From: Myxococcus landrumus
Lineage (GTDB): Bacteria > Myxococcota > Myxococcia > Myxococcales > Myxococcaceae
Reading direction: 5' to 3'
Length of the DNA: 64,000 nt
NCBI RefSeq assembly: GCF_017301635.1
Contig: NZ_CP071091.1
Span: forward strand, 897,001 to 961,000
Under the pieces are notes generated by a model that worked only from the letters and a program-made list of their open reading frames with translations, ran no database searches and was not told where the DNA came from. Of the stretch, positions 9,031-21,218 are shown piece by piece (position 1 is the stretch's first letter; each line of letters begins with the position of its first letter). The translations under genes were made by a program, and so were the position numbers.

Positions 9031-9759
9031 TCAGGCGCGGCGCTGGATGCGGCCGTCCTTGTCCAGGACGAACGGCTCCACGAGCAGCGGCTCCACCTGG
9101 GCTCGCTTGTCCGTCACGCTGAAGCCCGAGTCAGCCAGGGCGGAAAGCGCGGACGTCTGCACGCGGCGCCCCGTCTCCTCGGCCGTTAGGAGCTTGAGCA
9201 TGGGCTCGCGCGCTGGCTCGTACTTGAGCGAGGCGAGCGCCTTCAGCGCGGCGATCTTCACGTCGTCCGACATGTCCTCGAGGAAGGGGAGGACCGCGGG
9301 GGCAACGCGTGCATCCTCACGACCGGTGACGTGGTGGAGGAGGACGACCTTCTTCTCGGGGTTCTTCGTGTAGTGCGCGGACAGGTGCTGGAGGGCGTTG
9401 ACGCAGGCCCCGGTGACCTCGTCCTCGCTGACCAGCTCGCCCAGAAGGCGCAGCGCCCAGGAGGTCGCCGGTTCCGTCTTGCTGAGGAACTCGACGATGG
9501 GGGGAACGGCGTCCTTGCCGAAGGACTTCACCAGCTCGAAGGTGTGCTCCTTCTCGTCCGCGTCCGTGGTGAGCGGGTCCACGGTGATGGTGAAGCGGGC
9601 GAGCAGCACGGAGACGGCCTCGGGATACTTCATCTCCCCGAGCTGCTGGATGGCCTTCTGGCGGGTCGCCGGGTCTCCGTACTTCTGGGTGACCTTGGGC
9701 TTGAGCTTGAGGGCTTTCTCGGGCCCCGAGCCGCCCGTGAAGATGTCTAAGAGGCCCAT
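9031..9759 (-). CDS. HEAT-repeat protein
   Basis: A 242-residue, probably cytoplasmic all-helical protein with no signal or membrane segment. Helical pairs with the HEAT pattern recur: TRQKAIQQLGEMKYPEAVSV, the FGKDAVPPIVEFLS stretch, SWALRLLGELVSEDEV, the VAPAVLPFLEDMSDDVKIAA stretch and LKALASLKYEPAREPM. Such repeats are protein-interaction scaffolds; the partner is unknown. The MGLLDIFTGG start is well defined. It lies between dnaJ (upstream, 94-base gap) and the hybrid kinase (downstream) on the same strand, so it may be co-transcribed with dnaJ. Function not recognised. Confidence 0.75.
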   Translation of the reverse strand: MGLLDIFTGGSGPEKALKLKPKVTQKYGDPATRQKAIQQLGEMKYPEAVSVLLARFTITVDPLTTDADEKEHTFELVKSFGKDAVPPIVEFLSKTEPATSWALRLLGELVSEDEVTGACVNALQHLSAHYTKNPEKKVVLLHHVTGREDARVAPAVLPFLEDMSDDVKIAALKALASLKYEPAREPMLKLLTAEETGRRVQTSALSALADSGFSVTDKRAQVEPLLVEPFVLDKDGRIQRRA

Positions 9760-9853
9760 GTGCGCTGTGCTCCGTTTCCTGCGGCGACGTGATGAATGGA
9801 AGGTAGAAGCGCCGTCTATGACGGGGCGGCGCCCAGGACAAGAGACAAGAGGG

Positions 9854-10870
9854 TCAGAGGGTCAGCTCGCGACGCACATCGTCGCTGTAGGCCCGGGACA
9901 GTGTTTCGGCGGCGGCCCGTGCCTCGGGGGTGTCGGTATCTGGCACCTTGACCTGGAGGTGCAGATACAGGTCTCCGGGCGCCCCGCCCTTGAGGGACGG
10001 GACTCCACGCCCTTTGAGACGCATCTGGCGCCCGGACTGGGAGCCTGCTGGAACCTTGACGGTGACTTCGCCCTGGAAGGTGGGAACGCGGACCTCCGCG
10101 CCCAGCATCGCCTCCGAGACTGTCACGGGGAGGTCCACATGCAGGTCGTCTCCCTCGCGGCGCACCAGGGGGTGCTCCACGACTTCCGTCTCGATGTAGA
10201 GGTCCCCGGGAGGGCCCCCTCGGAGGCCCGGAGCGCCTTGCCCGGCCAGCCGCACCTTCGAGCCCGTCTGGACACCGGCGGGAATCTTCACGGTCAGCCG
10301 GGTCGCCTCATCCGGTCCGGAGCCCGTGCGGCTCGGGCGGGTGACGGAGAGGGTGCGCTCGGTGCCGGTGACGGCCTCCGCCAGGGTGATGCGGACCTGG
10401 GTGGAGAGGTCATTGCCCCGCTCGGGGCCCGCGGCTGGACGGCGTCGGCCTCGGCCAAAGACGTCCCCCACGTCGAAGCCCGCCCCGCCGCCTCCGGCGC
10501 TCGCGCCTCCCCGGCGCCCGAACAGGTCGTTGAAGAGGTCCCCCAGGTCGAAGTCCTCGCCTCCGTAGGGGATGCCGCCGGCGCCGCCTCGGGAGGCCGC
10601 GGCCCGGTATTGGCGGTAGGCTTCGGCCTTCTTCTCGTCGAAGCCGATCTTCTCCGCGTCCTCGCCGAACTCGTCGTAGAGCTTCCGCTTCTTCGGGTCC
10701 GACAGCACGTCGTGGGCGGAACCGATCTGCTTGAACTTCTCTTCGGCGGCCTTATTTCCTGGGTTGACGTCGGGGTGGTACTTGCGCGCGAGCTTCCGAT
10801 ACGCCTTCTTGATGACGTCTTCGGAGGCTGTCCGGTCCACGCCGAGGATCTGGTAGTAGTCGTCCGCCAT
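9854..10870 (-). CDS. DnaJ-class co-chaperone without zinc finger (CbpA/type II)
   Basis: A 338-residue J-protein that would stimulate DnaK ATPase. The J domain covers residues 1-70 with the HPD motif in [11 protein letters not shown] Gly/Phe-rich linker follows (residues about 85-140, rich in GG and FG). Two C-terminal beta domains follow directly ([12 protein letters not shown] and ITLAE-like [12 protein letters not shown]), with no CxxCxGxG repeats, so it is CbpA-like rather than canonical DnaJ. The start is the ATG at 10870 giving [13 protein letters not shown]; the frame stays open for 129 codons upstream, but that part has no J-domain homology and overlaps the divergent gene. It is divergent from the SurA-like gene across a 100-base gap. 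Confidence 0.88.
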   Translation of the reverse strand: MADDYYQILGVDRTASEDVIKKAYRKLARKYHPDVNPGNKAAEEKFKQIGSAHDVLSDPKKRKLYDEFGEDAEKIGFDEKKAEAYRQYRAAASRGGAGGIPYGGEDFDLGDLFNDLFGRRGGASAGGGGAGFDVGDVFGRGRRRPAAGPERGNDLSTQVRITLAEAVTGTERTLSVTRPSRTGSGPDEATRLTVKIPAGVQTGSKVRLAGQGAPGLRGGPPGDLYIETEVVEHPLVRREGDDLHVDLPVTVSEAMLGAEVRVPTFQGEVTVKVPAGSQSGRQMRLKGRGVPSLKGGAPGDLYLHLQVKVPDTDTPEARAAAETLSRAYSDDVRRELTL

Positions 10871-10970
10871 GAGTTCCCGCCGAGCTGTACGTGGCTGAAA
10901 GTAACCAGTCGGTGGGAGGGCGCCAGCAAGGACTGTTCGGCTGGCCTGCGATGTATAAAGTCGCCGAAAG

Positions 10971-11684
10971 ATGAGGGAGGCCATGGCAGCGCCGCGCCGA
11001 GCGGGAGCGGGTACCTTGTGGCTGACGGGCTGGCTCCTGGTGGTGCCCGTGTCGCAGGCTCGGGCCCAAGGTGCCTCCGCGGAGTCGCGGGGGCGGGTGG
11101 TGGACCGGGTGGTCGCCATCATCGAGGGCCGGGTCCTGTCCCTGAGCGAGCTGGAGTTCGAGGCTCGGGTGGCGCTCATCCAACGGGGAGGCGTCCAGGC
11201 GCTCGATGTCCCCCTGGATGAGCAGACGCTCAGGGGGGCGCTGGAGTTGGTCATCAACCAACGGGTTCAGGTGCTCAACGCGGACCGGCTCCAGGCGTTT
11301 CCAGCGGAGCCCTCCGAGGTGGAGGCGAGGTTGGAGGTGTTTCGCGTGCGGGTGGGCGGCCCCGAGGCCCTGGCGCGCTTCCTGGCGCGAAGTGACGTGG
11401 ACCTGGAGGGGCTCAAGGCGGTCCTGGCCCGGGGACTGAGGGCCGAGAGGGTCCTGGACAGTCGCATCCGCCTGCGGGCGCAGGTGGGTGAGACGGAGGT
11501 TCGCCGCTACTACGAGCAGCATCCTTCCGACCATCCCGGGGACTACGAGACCGTGCGCGACGCCATTCGAGACAAGCTCTTTCGAGAGCGCTACGCGGCG
11601 CTGGCGGTGGAGGAGCTGGCGCAGGTGCGTGCCTCGGCCCAGGTGCGCCGGGTGGCGCCGTTCACCCGGGAGGCGAAGCGATGA
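10971..11684 (+). CDS. SurA N-terminal-like periplasmic chaperone lacking a PPIase domain
   Basis: A 237-residue exported protein: a signal peptide (hydrophobic [12 protein letters not shown], cleavage near ARAQ) precedes [20 protein letters not shown], the opening of the SurA N-terminal chaperone domain. Helices with an [16 protein letters not shown] pattern follow, and RYYEQHP near the C-terminus marks the usual junction where a parvulin domain would begin; here the protein ends about 50 residues later without one. It probably handles outer-membrane proteins in the periplasm. The ATG at 10971 or the one at 10983 may be used; neither has an ideally spaced Shine-Dalgarno. Its TGA overlaps the rimI ATG (ATGA), so the two are translationally coupled. 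Confidence 0.7.
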   Translation: MREAMAAPRRAGAGTLWLTGWLLVVPVSQARAQGASAESRGRVVDRVVAIIEGRVLSLSELEFEARVALIQRGGVQALDVPLDEQTLRGALELVINQRVQVLNADRLQAFPAEPSEVEARLEVFRVRVGGPEALARFLARSDVDLEGLKAVLARGLRAERVLDSRIRLRAQVGETEVRRYYEQHPSDHPGDYETVRDAIRDKLFRERYAALAVEELAQVRASAQVRRVAPFTREAKR

Positions 11685-12175
11685 GGCGGCTTCAGGAGGA
11701 CTCGGAGCCCCGTCTGTCGCATGGCTTCTCCATCCGGCGGATGACCCTGGACGACCTGACGGCGGTGATGGCGTTGGAGCAGGCGGCCTTCAAGAACCCC
11801 TGGTCCGCGGAGCTGCTCAAGCGAGAGCTGGAGCACGAATGGTCCACCATCCTCCTGGTGGAGGAGCCTCGGGAGAGCGTGCCGCCCTTGCTCCTGGGGT
11901 TGGCCATCTTCTGGATCGTCCACGACGAGGTCCACGTGCTCAACGTGGCCACCGCGCCTCAGCACCGGCGCCGGGGCGTGGCCCGAGCCGTGATGGAGGA
12001 GGTTCTGGAGCGAGGGAAGGGACGGCGGTGTTGCCTTGCCACCTTGGAGGTGCGCAAGAGCAACGAGCCGGCGATCCAGCTCTACCGCTCGTTCGGCTTC
12101 CGCCCCGTGGGCATCCGTCCGAACTACTACGCGGACGAGCGTGAGGACGCGGTGGTGATGGTCCTCGACTTCTGA
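11681..12175 (+). CDS. rimI: Ribosomal-protein-alanine N-acetyltransferase, RimI-type
   Basis: A 164-residue GNAT enzyme. RimI acetylates the N-terminal Ala of ribosomal protein S18. The acetyl-CoA binding motif A is HVLNVATAPQHRRRGVARA, and ATLEVRKSNEPAIQLYRSFG followed by GIRPNYYAD is the diagnostic C-terminal half of RimI. The start ATG overlaps the stop of the SurA-like gene by four bases. It lies just upstream of the promoter of the ribosomal str cluster, though on a separate transcript judging by the -35/-10 pair at 12277-12304. Confidence 0.88.
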   Translation: MRRLQEDSEPRLSHGFSIRRMTLDDLTAVMALEQAAFKNPWSAELLKRELEHEWSTILLVEEPRESVPPLLLGLAIFWIVHDEVHVLNVATAPQHRRRGVARAVMEEVLERGKGRRCCLATLEVRKSNEPAIQLYRSFGFRPVGIRPNYYADEREDAVVMVLDF

Positions 12176-12276
12176 GCGCACGCGGAGTAGAGGAGCGACC
12201 CGTTGTACGCTGGGCAATCGAGTCATGGGGAATGAGCTCCTGGGCGCCGACCTGTTGGGTCTGCGTCAGGCCGTGC

Positions 12277-12304
12277 TTGACACGGAGGGGTCGGTCCCTA
12301 TACT
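12277..12304 (+). promoter_or_regulatory. Sigma70-type promoter of the str cluster
   Basis: TTGACA at 12277-12282, a 16-base spacer, then TATACT at 12299-12304. This is the best match to a housekeeping promoter that I found. Transcription would start near 12311, giving a leader of about 80 bases before the rpsL GTG. It is positioned to drive rpsL-rpsG and possibly the rest of the ribosomal cluster. Confidence 0.8.
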
Positions 12305-12390
12305 CGCGGCCCTTTTCAGTAGTCCTGTAGGTAGATATGCGCCGCCAGTTGTTGTCGTTGGCGGCTGCAAACCCGAAGAACGAGGTATCA

Positions 12391-12762
12391 GTGCCGACCA
12401 TTAGCCAGCTGGTCCGCAAGGGCCGCGAGAAGCTGAACATCAAGGGCAAGAGCCCCGCGCTCAAGGAGTGCCCCCAGAAGCGCGGAGTTTGCACCCGCGT
12501 GTACACCACGACTCCGAAGAAGCCGAACTCGGCCCTCCGCAAGGTGGCCCGCGTGCGTCTGACCAACGGAATCGAAGTGACGTCCTACATCCCCGGCGTG
12601 GGCCACAACCTCCAGGAGCACTCGGTGGTGATGATCCGCGGCGGTCGTGTGAAGGACCTCCCGGGTGTGCGCTACCACATCGTTCGTGGAACGCTCGACT
12701 CCGTGGGCGTGGCGGGCCGCAAGCAGAGCCGCTCCAAGTACGGCGCGAAGCGCCCGAGCTGA
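12391..12762 (+). CDS. rpsL: 30S ribosomal protein S12
   Basis: 123 residues, the usual S12 length, beginning [15 protein letters not shown] at a GTG preceded by GAGG six bases upstream. S12 sits at the decoding centre. The streptomycin-related loops read [12 protein letters not shown] and [16 protein letters not shown], that is, the sensitive-type Lys residues are intact. An in-frame ATG at 12337 would add 18 residues not found in S12 and lacks a ribosome-binding site. First gene of the str cluster, downstream of a strong promoter. Confidence 0.95.
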   Translation: MPTISQLVRKGREKLNIKGKSPALKECPQKRGVCTRVYTTTPKKPNSALRKVARVRLTNGIEVTSYIPGVGHNLQEHSVVMIRGGRVKDLPGVRYHIVRGTLDSVGVAGRKQSRSKYGAKRPS

Positions 12763-12790
12763 GAGCAGACCACCTTCGTTTCAGAGTCTG

Positions 12791-12820
12791 GACGTTGAGC
12801 CCCGCACCCTGGGGAGCGTC
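12791..12820 (+). promoter_or_regulatory. Hairpin in rpsL-rpsG gap
   Basis: GACGTT pairs with AGCGTC and CCCC with GGGG (one 3-base bulge, 7-base loop), followed a few bases later by TTTT at 12828-12831. It lies in the 141-base rpsL-rpsG gap, the position where S7 binds the str mRNA in E. coli. It may be a weak terminator or part of an r-protein target. Confidence 0.4.
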
Positions 12821-12864
12821 CTCACAGTTTTCCTTCAGCCGTTCATGAAGCCCTGGCAGCAATG

Positions 12865-12878
12865 CTCTCCAAGGAGAG
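12865..12878 (+). promoter_or_regulatory. Small hairpin before rpsG ribosome-binding site
   Basis: CTCTCC and GGAGAG are separated by two bases (in practice a 4-base loop). The left arm is also complementary to the GAGAG of the rpsG Shine-Dalgarno region (about 12892-12902), so two mutually exclusive pairings are possible. Regulatory role inferred. Confidence 0.35.
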
Positions 12879-12903
12879 TGGGGCGTAAGGGAAGAGAGAA
12901 GAG

Positions 12904-13374
12904 ATGCCTCGTCGTCGCGTAGTCGCCAAGCGCAAGATTCTTCCGGATCCGAAGTTCCAGGACCGGCTCGTCACCAAGTTCGTCAACGACCTGATGCGGA
13001 AGGGCAAGAAGTCCATCGCGGAAGGCGTTTGCTACGGAGCCTTCGCCCTCATCGAGGAGCGCGCGAAGGAGGACCCCCTCAAGACGTTCAAGAAGGCCCT
13101 CGACAACGTCAAGCCGGTGCTGGAGGTGAAGAGCCGCCGCGTCGGTGGCGCCACCTACCAGGTGCCCGTCGAGGTCCGTCAGGACCGTCGCGTCGCGCTC
13201 GGGATGCGCTGGATCATCCAGTACTCCAAGGCGCGTGGCGAGAAGACCATGCAGGAGAAGTTGGCCGGCGAGATCATGGACGCCGCCAACAACCGCGGTA
13301 ACGCGGTGAAGAAGCGTGAAGACACGCACAAGATGGCGGAGGCCAACAAGGCTTTCGCGCACTACCGCTGGTAG
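12904..13374 (+). CDS. rpsG: 30S ribosomal protein S7
   Basis: 156 residues, normal for bacterial S7, which nucleates assembly of the 30S head. It begins [18 protein letters not shown], with [13 protein letters not shown] and [15 protein letters not shown] as family landmarks and a C-terminus AFAHYRW. A purine-rich ribosome-binding site (GGGAAGAGAGAAGAG) directly precedes the ATG. The 141-base gap from rpsL and its hairpins suggest that S7 feedback on its own translation, known in E. coli, may operate here. A strong terminator follows. Confidence 0.96.
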   Translation: MPRRRVVAKRKILPDPKFQDRLVTKFVNDLMRKGKKSIAEGVCYGAFALIEERAKEDPLKTFKKALDNVKPVLEVKSRRVGGATYQVPVEVRQDRRVALGMRWIIQYSKARGEKTMQEKLAGEIMDAANNRGNAVKKREDTHKMAEANKAFAHYRW

Positions 13375-13395
13375 GCCTGACGGCTTCGCGGTGTC

Positions 13396-13433
13396 CCGCC
13401 CGGGTGCAGATGGTGCATCCGGGCGGTTTCTTT
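13396..13433 (+). terminator. Intrinsic terminator between rpsG and fusA
   Basis: A 13-bp stem (CCGCCCGGGTGCA with TGCATCCGGGCGG, one G-U pair), a 5-base loop, then TTTCTTT. It is the most canonical-looking terminator in the window and lies between two genes normally in one operon. Confidence 0.75.
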
Positions 13434-13522
13434 AGGTGAAGCAAGTTCTCTGAAATCGCCCGGGTGGGAACGTGAGACGGGGCCCGCAAGCCCTCCCGCC
13501 CTCATGGAGAGGTACCGACGCA

Positions 13523-15601
<2,079 letters not shown>

Positions 15602-15742
15602 CCGACTCGGTGGGCCCCTATGCGGGCGATTTCAGTTGACCTTGTGGCGGGTTTGGAGCAGGACGCAGCACCTTGCAGTGAGTTTTGCGGGATTCGAGAC
15701 GCGCCGGGTCGTTGACCGGCTCAGCCCCCGGTGAGGAGTGTC

Positions 15743-16933
<1,191 letters not shown>

Positions 16934-16940
16934 CAGACCG

Positions 16941-16991
16941 CCTCCTGGCTCTCTGGGGCTCCCGTCCGGGGAATTTCCAGAGAGCCGGAGG
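16941..16991 (+). promoter_or_regulatory. Large hairpin in tuf-rpsJ gap
   Basis: GGCTCTCTGG (16947-16956) pairs perfectly with CCAGAGAGCC (16977-16986), and CCTCC with GGAGG extends the stem by five pairs across a single bulged T. The loop is 20 bases. No U-tract follows (AAATCC), so it is either a non-canonical terminator for tuf or a leader structure for rpsJ. A second, shorter GGGGCG/CGCCCC repeat lies at 17011-17037. Confidence 0.55.
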
Positions 16992-17134
16992 AAATCCAGT
17001 TGCATACACCGGGGCGGGATGGTAATCACCGCGCCCCTTCGTTCTGAAGAAGCGGCTCTGTGACATCCAGGGGACGTCGGTCGTAGCGCCTTCCAAGGCG
17101 ATGGCACAGGGTTCGTTCTAAGAGGTTCTTGCGA

Positions 17135-17443
17135 ATGGCGACACAGAAGATCCGCATCCGGCTGAAGGCATACGACTCGAAGCTCCTGGACCAGAGCGCG
17201 GGGGAGATCGTCGAGACGGCTAAGCGCACGGGCGCGAAGGTGGCCGGTCCGATCCCCCTTCCGACGCGCATCAACAAGTTCACGGTGCTGCGGTCGCCGC
17301 ACGTGGACAAGAAGAGCCGCGAGCAGTTTGAGATCCGCACGCACAAGCGCCTGCTCGACATTCTCGAGCCTACGCAGCAGACGCTGGATGCGTTGATGAA
17401 GCTGGATCTGTCGGCTGGCGTTGACGTCGAGATCAAGTCCTAG
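17135..17443 (+). CDS. rpsJ: 30S ribosomal protein S10
   Basis: 102 residues, start [19 protein letters not shown], with [20 protein letters not shown] and [15 protein letters not shown] as S10 landmarks. S10 is part of the 30S head and also of NusB-NusE antitermination complexes. AGAGG lies nine bases before the ATG; the TTG two codons upstream is less likely. In nearly all bacteria rplC (L3) follows; here the next gene is rplD after 53 bases. Confidence 0.96.
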   Translation: MATQKIRIRLKAYDSKLLDQSAGEIVETAKRTGAKVAGPIPLPTRINKFTVLRSPHVDKKSREQFEIRTHKRLLDILEPTQQTLDALMKLDLSAGVDVEIKS

Positions 17444-17446
17444 GAA

Positions 17447-17484
17447 GCGGGTGGGCGTTAGAGTGGTTTCACTCCGACCCCCGC
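17447..17484 (+). promoter_or_regulatory. Nested hairpin at the rpsJ-rplD junction
   Basis: Inner stem GAGTG/CACTC with a GTTT loop (17461-17474) and an outer GCGGG/CCCGC (17447-17451 with 17480-17484) fill the 53-base gap and abut the rplD ribosome-binding site (GAGGAAAG). The position is that of the missing rplC gene. Possibly a translational control element. Confidence 0.4.
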
Positions 17485-17496
17485 GAGGAAAGTGCC

Positions 17497-18120
17497 ATGG
17501 CGAAGTTTGACGTTGTCGACCTGGATTTGAAGAAGGTGTCGGAGATCGAGCTCTCCGACGATATCTTCGGCGCCGAGCCGAACACGCACCTCTTTTACGA
17601 GGTCGCGAAGATGCAGCAGATCAACCGGCGTCGCGGCACGGTGGGTGTGAAGAACACCTCGCTGGTCAGCGGCGGCGGCAAGAAGCCCTGGAAGCAGAAG
17701 GGCACCGGTCGCGCCCGCCAGGGTTCCATCCGCGCTTCCCACTGGGTGGGCGGCGGCAAGGCGATGGCTCCCAAGTCTCGCGACTACTTCTACCGCCCGC
17801 CCCGCAAGGTGCGTCGCGGCGCGCTGAAGTCCGCGCTGTCCCTGCGCGCCAAGGAGAAGACGCTCATCATCCTGAGCGGGTTCTCCCTGGACGCCCCCAA
17901 GAGCAAGCAGGCCTTCGAGGTGCTGACCAAGCGCCTGAAGCTGCAGAACGCTCTGGTGGTGGACGACAAGGGCAACACCAACCTGCACCGCAGCGTGCGG
18001 AACCTGGCGAAGTTCGACGTGCTGCCTCCCGAGGGTGTCAACCTCGAGGCCGTGCTGAAGCACTCGCACCTCGTCCTGACCTCCGCGGCCGCGAAGTCCC
18101 TCGAGGGGGCGCTCTCATGA
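17497..18120 (+). CDS. rplD: 50S ribosomal protein L4
   Basis: 207 residues, typical L4, start [19 protein letters not shown]. The extended loop that reaches the exit tunnel is seen in [18 protein letters not shown]. In E. coli L4 represses its own operon; a hairpin directly upstream makes some form of control plausible here. Overlaps rplW by four bases (ATGA), so translation is coupled. Unusually, it follows rpsJ directly rather than rplC. Confidence 0.95.
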   Translation: MAKFDVVDLDLKKVSEIELSDDIFGAEPNTHLFYEVAKMQQINRRRGTVGVKNTSLVSGGGKKPWKQKGTGRARQGSIRASHWVGGGKAMAPKSRDYFYRPPRKVRRGALKSALSLRAKEKTLIILSGFSLDAPKSKQAFEVLTKRLKLQNALVVDDKGNTNLHRSVRNLAKFDVLPPEGVNLEAVLKHSHLVLTSAAAKSLEGALS

Positions 18121-18410
18121 ATCTCAGCGACGTCATCAAGGGCCCGCTCATCACCGAGAAGCTGGACAAGGCCCGCGAGAAGTTTCGGCAGTACTCGTTC
18201 ATCGTTGACCGCAAGGCCACCAAGCATGACGTGGCTCGCGCGGTGGAGACGCTCTTCAAGGTCACCGTCGAGGGTGTTCGTACGAACATCGTCCGCGGCA
18301 AGATCAAGCGCGTGGGTCGGAGCATCGGCAAGCGGCCCAACTTCAAGAAGGCGGTCGTCACCCTCAAGGAAGGCGACTCGATCGAACTCTTCGAGGGAGG
18401 GGCGGCCTGA
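18117..18410 (+). CDS. rplW: 50S ribosomal protein L23
   Basis: 97 residues, standard L23. [20 protein letters not shown] opens it and [18 protein letters not shown] is the rRNA-binding strand-loop. L23 lines the exit of the peptide tunnel and docks SRP and trigger factor. Its ATG overlaps the rplD stop (ATGA). Confidence 0.95.
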   Translation: MNLSDVIKGPLITEKLDKAREKFRQYSFIVDRKATKHDVARAVETLFKVTVEGVRTNIVRGKIKRVGRSIGKRPNFKKAVVTLKEGDSIELFEGGAA

Positions 18411-18445
18411 CGCTACGGCGTTGAGGTCAGCCTGAGGAACACACC

Positions 18446-19291
18446 ATGGGCATCAAGAAGTACAAGCCGACAAGCGCCGCCCGCCGTCTGATGACGGTGT
18501 CCGATTTCGCGGACATCACCAAGGACGCGCCCGAGAAGAAGCTGACCGAGCCGCTGAAGCGCTCGGGCGGCCGTAACGTCCACGGGCACATCACCCGCCG
18601 CCACCAGGGCGGTGGTCACAAGCGCCGTTACCGCGTCATCGACTTCAAGCGTCGTGACAAGGACGGCGTGCCGGCCAAGGTCACCGCGGTGGAGTACGAC
18701 CCGAACCGCACCGCCAACATCGCTCTGCTGACGTACGCGGACGGTGAGAAGCGCTACATCCTGGCTCCTGTGGGCCTGAATGTGGGTGACACGCTGTTCG
18801 CCGGCGAGAACGCGGACATCCGTCCGGGCAACTCCCTGCCGCTGCAGAACATCCCGGTGGGTACGGTCATCCACAACGTGGAGCTGAAGCCGGGCCGTGG
18901 CGCCCAGGTCATCCGCTCCGCGGGCACGTCTGGCCAGTTGATGGCGAAGGAGGGCCGCTACGCTCAGGTGCGTATGCCTTCTGGCACCGTCCGCATGGTT
19001 CTGATTGAGTGCCGCGCCACCGTGGGCCAAGTGGGTAACATCGAGCACGAGATCATCCGCATCGGCAAGGCGGGTAAGAGCCGTTGGCTGGGCATCCGCC
19101 CGACGGTTCGTGGTCTCGCGATGAACCCCGTGGACCACCCGCACGGTGGTGGTGAGGGTAAGTCCGGCCAGGGCAACCCGCACCCGGTGTCGCCTTGGGG
19201 CAAGAAGACCAAGGGCCTCACCACGCGTACCAACAAGCGTACTGACAAGTTCATTGTGAGCGGCCGCCGCCAGGGCGCGCGCAGCCAGTAA
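18446..19291 (+). CDS. rplB: 50S ribosomal protein L2
   Basis: 281 residues, standard L2, near the peptidyl-transferase centre. Begins [17 protein letters not shown], with [20 protein letters not shown] and the highly conserved [16 protein letters not shown] loop carrying the functionally important His. GAGG precedes the ATG by about 12 bases. rpsS follows after 15 bases. Confidence 0.97.
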   Translation: MGIKKYKPTSAARRLMTVSDFADITKDAPEKKLTEPLKRSGGRNVHGHITRRHQGGGHKRRYRVIDFKRRDKDGVPAKVTAVEYDPNRTANIALLTYADGEKRYILAPVGLNVGDTLFAGENADIRPGNSLPLQNIPVGTVIHNVELKPGRGAQVIRSAGTSGQLMAKEGRYAQVRMPSGTVRMVLIECRATVGQVGNIEHEIIRIGKAGKSRWLGIRPTVRGLAMNPVDHPHGGGEGKSGQGNPHPVSPWGKKTKGLTTRTNKRTDKFIVSGRRQGARSQ

Positions 19292-19306
19292 GAGGATTCG
19301 CAAGCC

Positions 19307-19594
19307 ATGGCTCGTTCGATCAAGAAGGGTCCGTTCGTCGACGACTTCCTCGTGAAGAGAATCGAGGACATGATCAAGACGAACAAGAAGACTGTCGTGA
19401 AGACGTGGTCCCGCCGCTCCACCATCCTTCCGGAGTTCGTGGGTCACACCTTCGCGGTGCACAACGGGAAGAAGTTCATCCCGGTGTTCGTCACGGAGAA
19501 CATGGTCGGCCACAAGCTCGGCGAGTTCGCCCCGACGCGTACGTTCGGTGGACACTCGGCGGAGAAGAAGGTCGCCAAGGCCCCGGGCAAGTAG
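19307..19594 (+). CDS. rpsS: 30S ribosomal protein S19
   Basis: 95 residues, start [20 protein letters not shown], with [20 protein letters not shown] and [15 protein letters not shown] as the conserved S19 core. It forms a head pair with S13. GAGG lies upstream of the ATG. Confidence 0.96.
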   Translation: MARSIKKGPFVDDFLVKRIEDMIKTNKKTVVKTWSRRSTILPEFVGHTFAVHNGKKFIPVFVTENMVGHKLGEFAPTRTFGGHSAEKKVAKAPGK

Positions 19595-19629
19595 CCTGGC
19601 GCATTGCCTGAGAGCCTGAGGAGATGACC

Positions 19630-19974
19630 ATGGAGTCGACTGCACATCTGCGTTTCCTGCGCATGAGCCCCCGCAAGCTGTCCACCGTTGCGGCGCTCAT
19701 CCGGGGCAAGCCCGTTGAGGCGGCCCTCAACATCCTGAAGTTCACCCCGCGCGCCGCGGCCCTCCCGGTGGAGAAGCTCATCAAGAGCGCCGTGGCCAAC
19801 GCGACGGACAAGTCCAAGGGACAGGTCGACGTGGACACGCTCTACGTCAAGACCATCTCGGTGGACCAGGGTCCCACCCAGCGCCGGTTCATGCCGCGCG
19901 CCATGGGTCGGGCCACCCCCATCAAGAAGAAGACCGCCCACGTCCACGTGGTGCTGGCCGAGGCCAAGAAGTAG
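19630..19974 (+). CDS. rplV: 50S ribosomal protein L22
   Basis: 114 residues. Conserved [20 protein letters not shown] at the front and the [20 protein letters not shown] hairpin that reaches into the exit tunnel, where macrolide resistance changes are known. Two in-frame ATGs (19624, 19630) exist; GAGGAG touches the first and is six bases before the second, so 19630 is chosen. Confidence 0.95.
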   Translation: MESTAHLRFLRMSPRKLSTVAALIRGKPVEAALNILKFTPRAAALPVEKLIKSAVANATDKSKGQVDVDTLYVKTISVDQGPTQRRFMPRAMGRATPIKKKTAHVHVVLAEAKK

Positions 19975-20014
19975 GACCCGTCGGGCCCTGCCCGGACGTT
20001 CAAGGAGATTCACG

Positions 20015-20677
<663 letters not shown>

Positions 20678-20691
20678 TCGCCCTCCCGCGT

Positions 20692-20717
20692 CGGGCACCT
20701 TCGAGAGAAGGTGCCCG
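20692..20717 (+). promoter_or_regulatory. Perfect hairpin with GAGA tetraloop in rpsC-rplP gap
   Basis: An 11-bp perfect stem (CGGGCACCTTC with GAAGGTGCCCG) closed by GAGA, a GNRA-class tetraloop. It lies 15 bases after rpsC and 27 bases before the rplP ATG. No U-tract follows, so it is more likely an mRNA structural, processing or protein-binding element than a terminator. Confidence 0.65.
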
Positions 20718-20743
20718 GGGCAGGGCAGTGAAGGACAGCGACG

Positions 20744-21163
20744 ATGCTTCAGCCTGCACGTACGAAGTACCGAAAGATGCACAAGGGCCGCACGCCCGGC
20801 GCCGCGCACCGTGGCAGCGACTTGACCTACGGTGAGTTCGGTCTGATGAGCCTTCAGCCGGGTTGGATTACGTCTCGGCAGATCGAGGCGGCCCGTATCG
20901 CGATGACCCGTCACGTGAAGCGTGGCGGCAAGATCTGGATCCGTATTTTCCCGGACAAGCCCATCACCAAGAAGCCCGCTGAGACCCGAATGGGTACCGG
21001 CAAGGGCGGCGTGGAGTACTACGTCGCGGTGGTGAAGCCCGGCCGTATCCTCTACGAGATGGAGGGTATGACGAAGGAAGTGGCTACCGGGGCGCTGAAG
21101 CTGGCGCAGGCGAAGCTGCCGGTGCTGACGAAGATCGTGACTCGCTCGGAGCTCAGCCTCTAG
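20744..21163 (+). CDS. rplP: 50S ribosomal protein L16
   Basis: 139 residues, standard L16. [20 protein letters not shown] opens it, with [20 protein letters not shown] and [21 protein letters not shown]16 sits at the A-site side of the large subunit. AAGGA precedes the ATG. Confidence 0.96.
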   Translation: MLQPARTKYRKMHKGRTPGAAHRGSDLTYGEFGLMSLQPGWITSRQIEAARIAMTRHVKRGGKIWIRIFPDKPITKKPAETRMGTGKGGVEYYVAVVKPGRILYEMEGMTKEVATGALKLAQAKLPVLTKIVTRSELSL

Positions 21164-21171
21164 GCACCGCG

Positions 21172-21200
21172 GCGGGAGCCGCCCTCGGGTGGGCTCCCGC
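21172..21200 (+). promoter_or_regulatory. Perfect hairpin in rplP-rpmC gap
   Basis: GCGGGAGCC and GGCTCCCGC form a perfect 9-bp stem with an 11-base loop, ending 18 bases before the rpmC ATG. No U-tract. Confidence 0.55.
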
Positions 21201-21218
21201 ACGCATGTGGAGATTGCA

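Noticed and set aside
10871..11257. A 129-codon upstream extension of the dnaJ frame
   Set aside because: J domains begin at the MADDYYQ start; the extension overlaps the divergent chaperone gene and has shadow composition.
12337..12390. ATG 12337 as rpsL start
   Set aside because: Adds 18 residues absent from S12 and has no ribosome-binding site; the GTG at 12391 gives the conserved start.
13472..13522. Earlier in-frame start for fusA
   Set aside because: The additional 17 residues are not EF-G-like, and GGAGAGGT is placed for the ATG at 13523.
15636..15664. TTGACC in the fusA-tuf gap as a tuf promoter
   Set aside because: No plausible -10 lies 16-18 bases downstream (CAGGAC).
17000..17028. 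TTGCAT - 17 bases - TAATCA before rpsJ as a promoter
   Set aside because: The match is 3/6 and 2/6 and it lies within a possible hairpin; not distinguishable from chance.
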